From assembly GCA_016716265.1 (NCBI GenBank), contig JADJWQ010000005.1, positions 40,777 through 104,776 of the forward strand: a DNA stretch of 64,000 nucleotides, read 5' to 3'. Each line of letters starts with the position of its first letter. Positions within the stretch are counted from its first letter, which is position 1. Of this stretch, positions 8,376 through 16,123 are shown piece by piece. The notes beneath the pieces are model-generated. The model was not told the DNA's origin and did not search any database. It saw only the letters and a program-made list of their open reading frames with translations. A program made the translations under genes and the position numbers. Source of the DNA: Planctomycetota bacterium. Lineage in GTDB: Bacteria; Planctomycetota; UBA1135; UBA2386.

Positions 8376-11090
8376 TCAGGAGTCGCCCTTGCCGGGCTGG
8401 ATCTTGCCCTGCTCGTCGGGCGTGCGCCAACCATAGCGCTCGCGGAGCGCGTCGCGCGTGTAGGAGACCAGCACGGCCCGCACGCGGCGATCACCCGCAT
8501 TGCGTCGCGCGAGTACGAGCTGACGCCGCGTGATGTCGTTACTCGTCGCGGGCGCGACAGCCTCGACCACCGCCAGGAAGCTGCTGCGGAGCATGATGTC
8601 GTCGAGCAGCTCGGTCGCGTCACCGACCTTCTCGAGGCCCTCCAGGCGCTTCGTGAAGAACAGGTGTTGCGTCGCCTTGTCGTAGTTCTGCCGGCGCGCT
8701 CCGCGATCCGGCTCCGCCAGGTCGCGCGGCAGCGGGCCGACCGTCTCGAGCGTCACGTTCTCGACCGACTCGCAGACCCCCGCGAGGACCTCGCGATACT
8801 GCTCGCTCAGCACCTTCTCGATCTCGGCGTCGGTCTCGGTCTTCAGCTCGTTGGTCAGCGACTCGCGCTTCGTGTCCGCGGCCGCGAGCTCCGCCTCGGC
8901 GTCGGTCAGCTTCTGGCGGGTCGCGCGCGTCGAGCGCGCCTCGGCGCCGCGCGTCGCCTCGAGCTCGGCGACGCGCGTCCGCAGCTCGTCGATCCGGCCC
9001 TGCAGCTCGGTCTGCCACGACTCGAAGCGCTCCTGCACCTTGGTGTCGCGGTCCTTCTCGAGCTCGGCGATGCGCTCGGCGCCCTTCGCGCGCGCGGCCT
9101 CCTCGAGTGCCTTCTCGAAGGCGTCGCGCGCCTCGGTCAGACGCTCGTCGGCGCGCTCCTTGAACCACTGTGCGAGCGCGTCGTCGCGGATCTCGGCGAA
9201 CGGCCTGAGCGGCGCTTCAACGCGCTCGGTCAGGCGCACCTCGAACACGGCGTTCGCCGTGTGCTGCGTGAGCGTCGACAGCGGACGGTCGGCGGCGAGC
9301 GCGTTCAGCACGCCGGCTCGCGTCCACTTGCCGACCGGGTCGACCTCGGTGATGTCGGTGGCGGGCTTCGGCTCCGTGCCGGTCGTGGCGACGCCGAAGC
9401 CGGGGCGGCCGGCGGCCAGCTCGGTCCAGACCGCGGCGAGGTCGAACGACGCGCGCGCGGCGACCACGGCGTCCTTCGCGGCCGTGAGCTCCGCCTCGCG
9501 GGTCTCCACCAGCGCCTCGGCAGCGGTCAGCGCCTCCTTGTCGGCATCGGTCGCGCCCTCGGCATTCGCGCTGACCTTCAGGTCGGCGACCGCGAGCCGC
9601 GCGTCCTCGATGCGATCCTCGAGCGCGTCGAGCCGCTCCTCGACCGTGGTCGCGGGCTGCTCCGCGCCGGGGAACGCCGCGAGCGCTGTGATGCAATGGG
9701 CGTCGAGCCGTTCGCCGACCTTCTGCCAGAGCGCCTTGACGACCGCCTCCGCCTCGAGGCGCGAGCGGATCCTCGCGCGGAGCGCCTCGTCGAGCTCGAG
9801 GAAGCCGGGGTCCTGCTCGGCCGCGTCGGCATCGGTCGGCTCCTGCGTCGGCTCCTGCGTCGGCTGCGGCTGCTGGGTCCCCTCGCCGGGCGCGGGGGTC
9901 TCGGTCTCGCCCCCGCCGGACGGCTGCTCGCCACCCGACTGCGGCTCACCCGCTCCACCGCCGGTCCCGGCCTCGCCCTGAGGGGCGCCGCCGGCACCCG
10001 GATCCTGCGGCTCGCCCTGGCGACCGTCACCGCCGTTGCCGCCGGTCGTCGAGCCACCGGGCGTCGATCCACCCGGCGTCGCACCACCGGGCGCTTCCGG
10101 AGTCTGGTTACCGGAGCCCTGCTCGCCGCCCTGGCCATTGCCGCCACCGGGGCCTTCACCGGCGCCCTGGTTCTCGCCCCCGGCGCCCTGGTTCTCGCCC
10201 CCGGCACCCTGACCGCCCTGCCCGTCGCCACTGGCCGGCTTCGGCTTGCGGTACAGCTCGTACTTGTTGACGTCGTAGAAGCGATCGACCTCGGCGTCGG
10301 AGATCGTGAGCCCCTCGAGCTCGGGCTCGAACGCCGCGCGGTCGAACCCGTCGAGCAGCACGTAGGCGAGGTCGGCACGGAACCGATCCGGCCCCGCGAA
10401 GCCGCGCCGCTCCATCGGGGTCATCTTGTCGAGCCAGCTGACGAGTTCGTCGTCGCTCGGGTCGCCGGCCTCCTTCAGCTCGTTCTCGATCCGCTCGGCG
10501 TCGATGACCGCGACGTTCAGCGTCACGAGCTCGAGATCGCGGATCAGCGACTGCACGAGCGCGGCGTCGGTCGTGTCGACGCCGAGCGCCTCGAGGCGCA
10601 CGAGGGTGCCGATGCGCATCGCCTCGGCGATCGTGTTGTAGTAGGCGGCGACGTCGGGGTAGCCGAGGCGCCGCGCGAGCTCGAGGGGCGACGTGACGCC
10701 CGGGTCGAACTGCGACGTTAGCTGCACGCCCAGCTGCACGGCGCGCTCGACCTCGTCCATCGACGGCTCGATGCCGTACTCGATCGCGACCCGGCGCAGC
10801 GCGGCGTAGATCTCGACCCGGTCCTCCTGGCCATCCGACTCGACGATCGGCGGCAGCGCGACGGTCAGATCGCCGCGGCCCTCCCAGATGCGGACCTGCT
10901 GCGCGGCGGCGTGATCCTCCGGGGTGACATTCACGACGCGCCCGCCGAGCGTGAGCGTCGGCATCGGCCGATCGCGCTCGAACCAACCGCTGGCCGTCGA
11001 CATGATCGCCGGCGTGATCGAGAAGGTCAGGAGCGCGAAGATCCCGGCCGTGAACAGGATCGGCCGTTGATACTTTCGGAAGAATTCCAT
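8376..11090 (-). CDS. Large membrane-anchored coiled-coil protein, SurA/PpiD-like N-terminus
   Basis: 904 residues from the ATG at 11090. The start is MEFFRKYQRPILFTAGIFAL followed by the rest of one transmembrane segment, the same layout as PpiD/SurA_N_3 periplasmic chaperones (short basic cytoplasmic end, one helix, large exported domain). Residues about 285-430 are low-complexity Gly/Gln/Pro/Glu with direct repeats of GGENQGA. The rest is rich in Glu/Ala/Arg heptads (for example ELRTRVAELEATRGAEA), suggesting long coiled coils. No parvulin domain is recognisable by eye. An envelope-folding or scaffold role is plausible but not shown. Confidence 0.7.
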   Translation of the reverse strand: MEFFRKYQRPILFTAGIFALLTFSITPAIMSTASGWFERDRPMPTLTLGGRVVNVTPEDHAAAQQVRIWEGRGDLTVALPPIVESDGQEDRVEIYAALRRVAIEYGIEPSMDEVERAVQLGVQLTSQFDPGVTSPLELARRLGYPDVAAYYNTIAEAMRIGTLVRLEALGVDTTDAALVQSLIRDLELVTLNVAVIDAERIENELKEAGDPSDDELVSWLDKMTPMERRGFAGPDRFRADLAYVLLDGFDRAAFEPELEGLTISDAEVDRFYDVNKYELYRKPKPASGDGQGGQGAGGENQGAGGENQGAGEGPGGGNGQGGEQGSGNQTPEAPGGATPGGSTPGGSTTGGNGGDGRQGEPQDPGAGGAPQGEAGTGGGAGEPQSGGEQPSGGGETETPAPGEGTQQPQPTQEPTQEPTDADAAEQDPGFLELDEALRARIRSRLEAEAVVKALWQKVGERLDAHCITALAAFPGAEQPATTVEERLDALEDRIEDARLAVADLKVSANAEGATDADKEALTAAEALVETREAELTAAKDAVVAARASFDLAAVWTELAAGRPGFGVATTGTEPKPATDITEVDPVGKWTRAGVLNALAADRPLSTLTQHTANAVFEVRLTERVEAPLRPFAEIRDDALAQWFKERADERLTEARDAFEKALEEAARAKGAERIAELEKDRDTKVQERFESWQTELQGRIDELRTRVAELEATRGAEARSTRATRQKLTDAEAELAAADTKRESLTNELKTETDAEIEKVLSEQYREVLAGVCESVENVTLETVGPLPRDLAEPDRGARRQNYDKATQHLFFTKRLEGLEKVGDATELLDDIMLRSSFLAVVEAVAPATSNDITRRQLVLARRNAGDRRVRAVLVSYTRDALRERYGWRTPDEQGKIQPGKGDS

Positions 11091-11311
11091 CGCGGAACGG
11101 GTCGGAGGTCGCGCTGCGATCGGTCGCGGCAGCGGGCTCAGACGCCGGCAGCCACCCGGACGGGCGGAGCGGCGGGAGTGAAGGCGCAACAGGTTAGCGG
11201 AATCCCGCGCGGAGGCATGCAGATTCCTGCCCGACGCGGCGTTTCCAGGCCCGGCGCGCGCGGCGGGACGCGAGCCGACGACCGGGGGACGCCGGGAGCA
11301 CCGCCGCGGGC

Positions 11312-11569
11312 TCAGGCGGGCGGCAGCTCGATCGCGCGATCCGCCAGCAGGTCGGGGAAGTCGTGGACGATCGGGTAGACGACCGCCTCGCCGTCCGGCA
11401 CCAACCCGGCCTGCAGCGGCTCGACGACCGCCTCACCGCCGCGGTCGACGACGCCGCCGGCACGGATCCGCGCGTTCAGCGCGGTGAGACGCTCGGCGTC
11501 GAGCAGCCGCAGCGGCCGCCGCGTGCCCGGGCTGCGCAGCATCGCCAGCCATTCCGGATCGAGTTCCAT
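11312..11569 (-). CDS. Trm112/UPF0434-like small protein without the zinc cysteines
   Basis: 85 residues, MELDPEWLAMLRSPGTRRPL at the start and VVYPIVHDFPDLLADRAIEL near the end. The layout matches Trm112p-like proteins, which open with a CPxC zinc knuckle and end with a YPI..GIPxLL motif. Here the cysteine positions read RSPGTRR, so the metal site is lost. Family members partner and stabilise methyltransferases or sit in small bacterial proteins of unknown role. The longer upstream frame is rejected because its composition is unlike protein. It lies 169 bp from the left end of the tRNA-bounded island. Confidence 0.6.
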   Translation of the reverse strand: MELDPEWLAMLRSPGTRRPLRLLDAERLTALNARIRAGGVVDRGGEAVVEPLQAGLVPDGEAVVYPIVHDFPDLLADRAIELPPA

Positions 11570-11738
11570 CGCTGTCGTCCGTGGTCCGGTCCGCCAGGAT
11601 GCCCGCAGCGCGCGCCCGACGCCAGCGCGCATCGCGCCCCCGTCCCGGACGATCCCCGCGGACCGGTCCGGCGACCGCGGACCGGCAGCGCGCGCCGCGC
11701 CGCAGCAGCGGCGCGGCCGCACCGTGGTGTGCCGATGC

Positions 11739-11771
11739 GGGCGCTGGGACTCGAACCCAGGACCAACGGAT
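11739..11771 (-). repeat. 33-bp copy of the tRNA-Lys 3' half (putative attachment site)
   Basis: These 33 bases are identical to 15186-15218, the 3' half of the tRNA-Lys gene from the anticodon loop to near the acceptor end, in the same orientation. The sequence beyond base 11771 does not continue into an anticodon stem or D-arm, so this is not a functional tRNA. A duplicated tRNA 3' end is the classic scar left by tyrosine-recombinase integration, so it is read as the distal att site of the island running to 15218. Confidence 0.7.
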
Positions 11772-11925
11772 CGAGAACGCCCTGACGATGTCCCCTCTCT
11801 CCGGCCTGCGGAACCGGGTTCCGGTCGGCTCGCGCGACGCAGTTACCTGCACGATCACCCTCCCGACCATGCGTGGCAAGGCATCCGGAGCGCGGCACGG
11901 TGTCGAGCATCGCGTCACTCCGACC

Positions 11926-12623
11926 CTTGGGACCCGCCACCGCGCGAGCGTCGAGATCAACGGCCAGGTCCACGTCGGCGAGCTCCGGGACGCGCACAGA
12001 GACGCCGCTCGCGACCGCGACGCACTGCGGAGCCAGCGCGACAGCTCCGCAGCCTGACCGCGTGCCTCACGATCGGCGAGGCCATGCGCAGTGTGACCCC
12101 GGATCTCCGGCGCCGCCAGACGCGGCCGGAGACCATCGAGGACCAACTGCAGCGGCTCCGGACGATGCCCGCCTCACCGGCGAAGGCCGCGTCTCGCTCG
12201 CCACGCTCCACGGCGAACCGCGCGCGCTCGGGACGATCCTCCCGCACGGCACGTTCGTCGGTGCGTGCACCGGAAACCCGATGCGGGAGGCTCGCGCTCT
12301 CGACCGCCACGGACTCATCACGTGCTCCGCAGGTGGACGAACGACCTCCGCGAACCTCGCCTCCAGGCCCACGCGCTGAGACCGCGTTCGGCACCGCGTT
12401 CGCGTCGCGTGGAACGTGCGTGCACGCGCTCACGCGCGCGATGGGGCACGCAACTCTCTCGACGTCGACGATCGACGTGCACGCTGCGCGCGCGCCCGAA
12501 GATGCGATCGCCAGCCGCGGCTACCGGTCTCGGTCCGCGGCCAGCCTGGAACCTGCGTCCCCTCGGAACGGACCGCCCCCCGCTTCGACGGAGGAGCGCG
12601 CAGACGCCCGTTGGCCGGCCTGA
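11926..12623 (+). pseudogene. Wrecked tyrosine recombinase (phage/ICE integrase)
   Basis: Fragments in the order expected for an integrase appear in successive plus-strand frames. About 11935-12055 reads TRHRASVEINGQVHVGELRD, like an AP2-type arm-binding domain. About 12065-12170 reads LTIGEAMRSVTPDLRRR and TRPETIEDQLQRLR, like a core-binding domain. 12320-12381 reads RRWTNDLREPRLQAHALR, the HxLR box. In another frame from 12381 follows TAFGTAFASRG, then at 12441 MGHATLSTSTIDVHA, matching the GHxxxxTTxxYxH box. The catalytic Tyr position is Asp (GAC; one base from TAC). At least three frame changes separate the pieces, so no enzyme can be made. The identification rests on motif recognition by eye. 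Confidence 0.5.
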
Positions 12624-13124
12624 TCTCGAAACACGAGACTCGAAGTCCGAGCGTGGGGCCCGCCAACTCCACGGACCGACCTGCAGCACCGGCATGCGGT
12701 CCTCATCGAGCATCCTCCCGACCATCACCGGCGGCAGCCCGGGCTTCCGCGCCGCCGCACACCGGTCCTGGTAGTCGGCCGCGTCGCCGCAACTCGCGGC
12801 CTCAGCCGGCGCTCCCCCCGCACACCCAAGCCTGCGTACGTCCCGCGAGTGGCGACCGACTCTGCTGCTCCAGCTCAGGGGGGGCCCGCGTAGCGTCCCA
12901 AGACCGCACTCGGGCGATCCATGGAACCACGTACGCGGACGTGCACCACGTGGCGAGCGGTTCCGACCACCTTCCCAGCGTGGTGAACGAACACTGAGCT
13001 GACGAAAGTGCCAGCGCCTGCGACGGACTCACACGACCATTGCGGCCTGCGTGCACCGGGGCCTTCCGGCCCGATGCTGCCCCAGATACGATCCCAGCGA
13101 CCGAGCGACCGAGGCCGGCCCAAC

Positions 13125-13511
13125 ATGGCAAAATCCCTGGGTGCCTTCATCGCTTTCCTCGCGTTCGTCCTGGCGACGGGCGCAACCGCGGAATTCGTGA
13201 GTCGGCAGATCTACCCGGCTTACGAACTCGTCGGGTTGGAGCGGTTCGAGGGTCCGGACTGGCAGTCCTCGGTCGAACCCGAGGGTTTCCTATACAAGCC
13301 GACCGGCGAGCGTGTGCCAGGTCCGTGGTTCCTTCGGTCCCTCCACTCCTTCCCGTCGATCGGGTCTCTCGTCGCTGCGTTGGTGCTCCTGGCTGCCTGC
13401 GGCCTCGCGACGGCTGGCGGGATAGCGCTGTGGGCAGGATTGTCGTGGCTCTGGTCCGACGTCGTCCGACGACGGCGGCAGCCGTTTGGATCCGCTGCCA
13501 CGGTCAAGTGA
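13125..13511 (+). CDS. Small membrane protein of unknown function (island)
   Basis: 128 residues from the ATG at 13125. It starts MAKSLGAFIAFLAFVLATGA, a hydrophobic helix or signal anchor. A polar exported loop with PDWQSSVEPEGFLYKPTG comes next, then a long second hydrophobic region (SLVAALVLLAACGLATAGGI) and a basic C-terminal tail (VVRRRRQ). That gives probably three membrane helices with the tail inside. Base composition is less GC-biased than neighbouring housekeeping genes. No family is recognised. It is one of two membrane-protein genes in the same direction within the island. Confidence 0.6.
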   Translation: MAKSLGAFIAFLAFVLATGATAEFVSRQIYPAYELVGLERFEGPDWQSSVEPEGFLYKPTGERVPGPWFLRSLHSFPSIGSLVAALVLLAACGLATAGGIALWAGLSWLWSDVVRRRRQPFGSAATVK

Positions 13512-13540
13512 CCCTCGAGATGCGAGGCGCTCGCCGAGCG

Positions 13541-13705
13541 CGCGCGGACGAACTTGGCATGCCACCGGCCCTCGCGCTTCGTCGGCCGACCATCGGCCCG
13601 CATCTCGCGCACGCACTCGATCGCCTCCCGCTCATCGACGATAGTCTCGACGATGCGCCGGCCGTTCTCGTCGAAATGCGCGCCTTGAGCCGGACGTCCC
13701 CCGGA
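13541..13705 (-). pseudogene. Fragment of a large serine recombinase
   Basis: Read on the minus strand, the segment gives GGRPAQGAHFDENGRRIVE, then DEREAIECVREMRADG, directly joined to RPTKREGRWHAKFVRA. This matches the Recombinase domain of large serine recombinases (GGRPPYGYR...GRRIVE...DE..AI..I.ELRA.G...L...G..TKRGGRWHAKTVR). About 15-20 residues are deleted between the two halves. No catalytic resolvase domain is found upstream. It is a remnant in the island, probably from a separate insertion. Confidence 0.45.
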
Positions 13706-13849
13706 CGGGTTCCAATGCGCTCGCAGCAGAGGGCGCGCCCGGTGCCACTTTACGCGGGTCGAATGCCGAGTCCTCGCCGCCCAGCGCCGGCCCCTTCCCT
13801 GTCTCCGTGGGGATTGTGAGCCCAGTGGAGGGTCTGTATCCTCGGTGAC

Positions 13850-14389
13850 ATGGTCGAAGTCCATCGGCCGCGTCCGCTGCAACAGCGTCTCGCGGGCGCC
13901 TGCCACGAGATACTCGCAGGAGTACTGGCCCTGGCCGGAGGGGCGCTGGCCCTCGTGCTCGTGACCACGCTGGTCACCGTGGGCTGGATGTATCATGGCG
14001 CTCCGACGGAAACCGATCTGCCGCGCAGCTTCGTCCCCAATGACCCGCCAACGATCCTCGCTCCGCTGCTCGGGGGGCTGATCGCACCGTTCGCGTCCCT
14101 CGGCGTCGTCATCTGGTTGGATTCCAGGCGAGCGCACGGCACGAACAACCTGTCGTACGTGTTGGCGCTACTTGGCTCGGTCGCTCTCCTCACGGCTCCG
14201 ATCGTATTCTGGACCTTCGAGGCAGGCGACCGCGACCGCTGGCTCGCGAGCTTTGCGGAGGGCGTGATGAACACCCTGTTCACCTTGGCTGTGGTGGGCG
14301 CACTCGCGACGGTCCTCGTCTGCGTGGTGCGAGGTACGGTGGTCGCGCTCTGGTCCGCGTGTCTCCGAGTGTCGCGGAAGCTCCGTTGA
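13850..14389 (+). CDS. Four-helix membrane protein of unknown function (island)
   Basis: 179 residues from the ATG at 13850. Four hydrophobic segments are clear: ILAGVLALAGGALALVLVTT (about 21-45), ILAPLLGGLIAPFASLGVVI (about 69-88), YVLALLGSVALLTAPIVFWT (about 103-122) and a segment around 138-165 (LFTLAVVGALATVLVCVV). The ends are basic. No family is recognised. It follows the first island membrane gene after a 338-bp gap that holds the serine recombinase fragment on the other strand. Cargo of the island is the best description; function is unknown. Confidence 0.6.
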   Translation: MVEVHRPRPLQQRLAGACHEILAGVLALAGGALALVLVTTLVTVGWMYHGAPTETDLPRSFVPNDPPTILAPLLGGLIAPFASLGVVIWLDSRRAHGTNNLSYVLALLGSVALLTAPIVFWTFEAGDRDRWLASFAEGVMNTLFTLAVVGALATVLVCVVRGTVVALWSACLRVSRKLR

Positions 14390-14481
14390 TTCGGTTGACC
14401 GACCCTTCTCACTGAGGTGTGTGTAGAGGGGGCGATTCGCCTGATTCGACCCGGCGGCAAGGACGGCGTGAGGGGCCGACT

Positions 14482-14826
14482 TCACACGATGCCTGACCGT
14501 GAGAACCGGGCCTCCGACCCGTCGGTCATCCGGGCTCGACCTCGCCGCGGTCGTCCGACCGGCTCCGCAAACCGTCGGCGGGCTGGACGCTCCACTCGAC
14601 CCGAGGCCGGGCTCTCCTCGCAGTCGCAGTCGGCTCGGTTTCTGTTCTCACGCTTGGAATCGTGTTGGATGCGGACGAGCGGACCGTGGCGGCGGGCCTG
14701 CATGATGCCGAGTTCTCGGACGATCTCCGCCACGGTCCGCACCGCGGTCTCGTCGGCCTCCCCAGCCGCCGCCGCGACGGCGAGCGACGCCCTCACGCCG
14801 GGCTCCCGGGCCTGCGCGGTTGCCAT
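14482..14826 (-). CDS. Doubtful small orphan frame (island)
   Basis: 114 residues. The first 55 or so (VRTVAEIVRELGIMQARRHG) have codon-third-position GC bias like real genes, while the second half is Arg-rich and less convincing. It starts 25 bp after the neighbouring minus-strand frame ends, so the two might be parts of one decayed gene or a pair. No family is recognised. Apart from this frame, 14390-14850 shows nothing. Confidence 0.25.
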   Translation of the reverse strand: MATAQAREPGVRASLAVAAAAGEADETAVRTVAEIVRELGIMQARRHGPLVRIQHDSKRENRNRADCDCEESPASGRVERPARRRFAEPVGRPRRGRARMTDGSEARFSRSGIV

Positions 14827-14850
14827 CGAGGCGGTCGCCTCGGAGTGCTG

Positions 14851-15159
14851 CTACATATTGAGGTCGGCGCGGCGCCACACAGCGACCTTCGGCGGCAGTT
14901 CCCCCGGCACGACGTGCTGCCCGATGATGTGCTCGAGAACGCACGAGATCGTCGCAACCTCGTTCGCTCCGGTGTAGCCGCTGGTCGGCACCAGCCGCGG
15001 GATCATGAGGGACATCGACGACCCGACCCGGCGCTCGAGATCGGACCAAGCCTTCTCCGGATCGTACGGCAGGGTTCTGACGCAGGGGCGGTTCGTGCAA
15101 CAACCACAGAGCGCGAACCGGCCGGCGACCGTCAGCAGGAACGAGCGGCGACCACAAGT
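14851..15159 (-). CDS. Orphan Cys-rich-N-terminus protein, start unresolved (island)
   Basis: The frame runs to a TAG at 14851-14853 with strong GC3 bias throughout. It reads GRRSFLLTVAGRFALCGCCT then PYDPEKAWSDLERRVGSS, SMSLMIPRLVPTSGYTGANE and EHIIGQHVVPGELPPKV. The beginning resembles an RR-signal or lipoprotein-type leader with CGCC. No ATG, GTG or TTG lies in frame between the tRNA gene and this leader. The first ATG is at 15015 and would give only 54 residues. It may have lost its start when the island joined the tRNA, or it may use CTG. No family is recognised. Confidence 0.4.
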   Translation of the reverse strand, partial: TCGRRSFLLTVAGRFALCGCCTNRPCVRTLPYDPEKAWSDLERRVGSSMSLMIPRLVPTSGYTGANEVATISCVLEHIIGQHVVPGELPPKVAVWRRADLNM

Positions 15160-15182
15160 GCCTCGTTCTGCGTCCTGTGGTG

Positions 15183-15255
15183 TGGGGGCGCTGGGACTCG
15201 AACCCAGGACCAACGGATTAAAAATCCGGTGCTCTACCGACTGAGCTACGCCCCC
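15183..15255 (-). tRNA. tRNA-Lys (anticodon TTT)
   Basis: Read on the minus strand: a 7-bp acceptor stem GGGGGCG/CGCCCCC, D-arm GTAGCTCAGTCGGTAGAGC, anticodon loop TTTTTAA with TTT at 15220-15222, a T-arm containing GGTTCGAGTCC, and discriminator A. The 3' CCA is not encoded. The anticodon stem has one C-U mismatch at its outer pair. Its 3' half (15186-15218) is duplicated at 11739-11771. It lies upstream of, and in the same direction as, the island, and 133 bp from frr. Confidence 0.95.
15186..15218 (-). repeat. 33-bp direct repeat inside tRNA-Lys (putative attachment site)
   Basis: Identical to 11739-11771. The identity begins at the anticodon loop and ends within the acceptor stem, the usual extent of an integrase attachment core in a tRNA gene. 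The tRNA stays intact at this end. Confidence 0.7.
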
Positions 15256-15387
15256 GTGGCGTCGGCGCGGCGGGCGCAATGCGCGCCGGACTCGCGTGCA
15301 GCGTGGCGGTGACCGGGCAGCGCACGGCGCGGCGGGACTGGGACCACCGCACCAGGTGACCGGTCACCCGCGACCGGCTCGCGCGAT

Positions 15388-15954
15388 TCAGTCGTGCATG
15401 ATCTCGTGCGACTTCTTCGCGAGCAGGTCGTCGATGCGTTTCTCGAACTCCTTGAGCCGCTCCTGGATGCGGTCCTGGAGCTCGCGCTTGTGGTCCTCGG
15501 TGATCTCGTGGTTCTGGAACGCCTGCTCGCCGGCCTTGTTGGCGTCGCGCCGCTCGTTGCGCATCGCGACGCGCGTCTCCTCCGCGAGGTCCTTGACCTT
15601 CGCGACGAGCTTGCGGCGCTGCTCCTCCGACAGGGGCGGCAGCGTCAATCGGATCACCTTGCCGTCGCTCGACGGCGTCAGGCCGAGGTCGGAGGTCAGG
15701 ATGGCGCGCTCGACGTCGCGGATGATCGACGCGTCGAACGGCTTGACCAGCAGCTGGCGCGGCTCGGGCACCGAGATCTGGGCGAGCTGGTTGAGCGGCG
15801 ACGTCGTGCCGTAGGCCTCGACGCGCAGCGAGTCGATCAGGGCCGGCGAGGCCCGACCGGTGCGGATTCCAGCCAGCACGCTCCGGAGGTGCTCGACCGA
15901 CTTCTCGGCGCGCTCCTCGAAGTCGACGAGGATCAGCTCGCAGTTGTCGTCCAT
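15388..15954 (-). CDS. frr: Ribosome recycling factor
   Basis: 188 residues, standard for RRF. Conserved segments are visible: LRTGRASPALIDSLRVEAYG-type (here SVLAGIRTGRASPALIDSL), TTSPLNQLAQISVPEPRQLL, the KPFDASIIRDVERAI block, and TLPPLSEEQRRKLVAKVKDL. The C-terminal DDLLAKKSHEIM completes the helical domain I. With EF-G it splits post-termination ribosomes. It is the last gene of rpsB-tsf-pyrH-frr, the order conserved in many bacteria. About 170 bp separate it from pyrH, longer than other gaps in the operon. Confidence 0.97.
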   Translation of the reverse strand: MDDNCELILVDFEERAEKSVEHLRSVLAGIRTGRASPALIDSLRVEAYGTTSPLNQLAQISVPEPRQLLVKPFDASIIRDVERAILTSDLGLTPSSDGKVIRLTLPPLSEEQRRKLVAKVKDLAEETRVAMRNERRDANKAGEQAFQNHEITEDHKRELQDRIQERLKEFEKRIDDLLAKKSHEIMHD

Positions 15955-16123
15955 GGGATCGTCTCGTGGCGGGCGCGGGTCCGGTCGCCCGGGCGCCCGG
16001 TCGGCTCGACCGCGACCGGCCGGTTCGTCACCGCGCCGTGGGTCCGCCGCGCCGGGCTGCGCGAACCGCTGATGTTACCGGCGCGGCGCGCCGGTTCCAC
16101 GCCGTGGCGCGCACGGCAGGCCG

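Larger units (their letters stand above)
11772..15185. mobile_element. Decayed tRNA-Lys-associated genomic island
   Basis: About 3.4 kb enclosed by the 33-bp direct repeats at 11739-11771 and 15186-15218. Unlike the packed chromosome on either side, it is mostly non-coding. It contains a multiply frameshifted tyrosine recombinase, a piece of serine recombinase, two small orphan membrane-protein genes and one or two short orphan frames. From 11772 to 11919, 12630 to 13124 and 13706 to 13849 no credible gene is seen. The integrase sits next to the distal att copy rather than the tRNA, and its catalytic Tyr codon is replaced, so the island appears immobile. Confidence 0.6.

Noticed and set aside
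10140..10205. Short tandem repeats as a mobile or regulatory element
   Set aside because: They lie in frame inside the coiled-coil protein gene and simply encode GGENQGA low-complexity repeats.
11736..11815. A second tRNA gene on the minus strand
   Set aside because: Only the T-arm to anticodon-loop part matches tRNA-Lys; no anticodon stem, D-arm or 5' acceptor strand follows, so it is a duplicated 3' half.
14851..15279. 142-codon frame including tRNA-Lys (GGVAQSVEHRIFNPLVLG)
   Set aside because: The N-terminal part is the translated tRNA gene, a well-known annotation artefact; only the part beyond the tRNA was kept, with an unresolved start.
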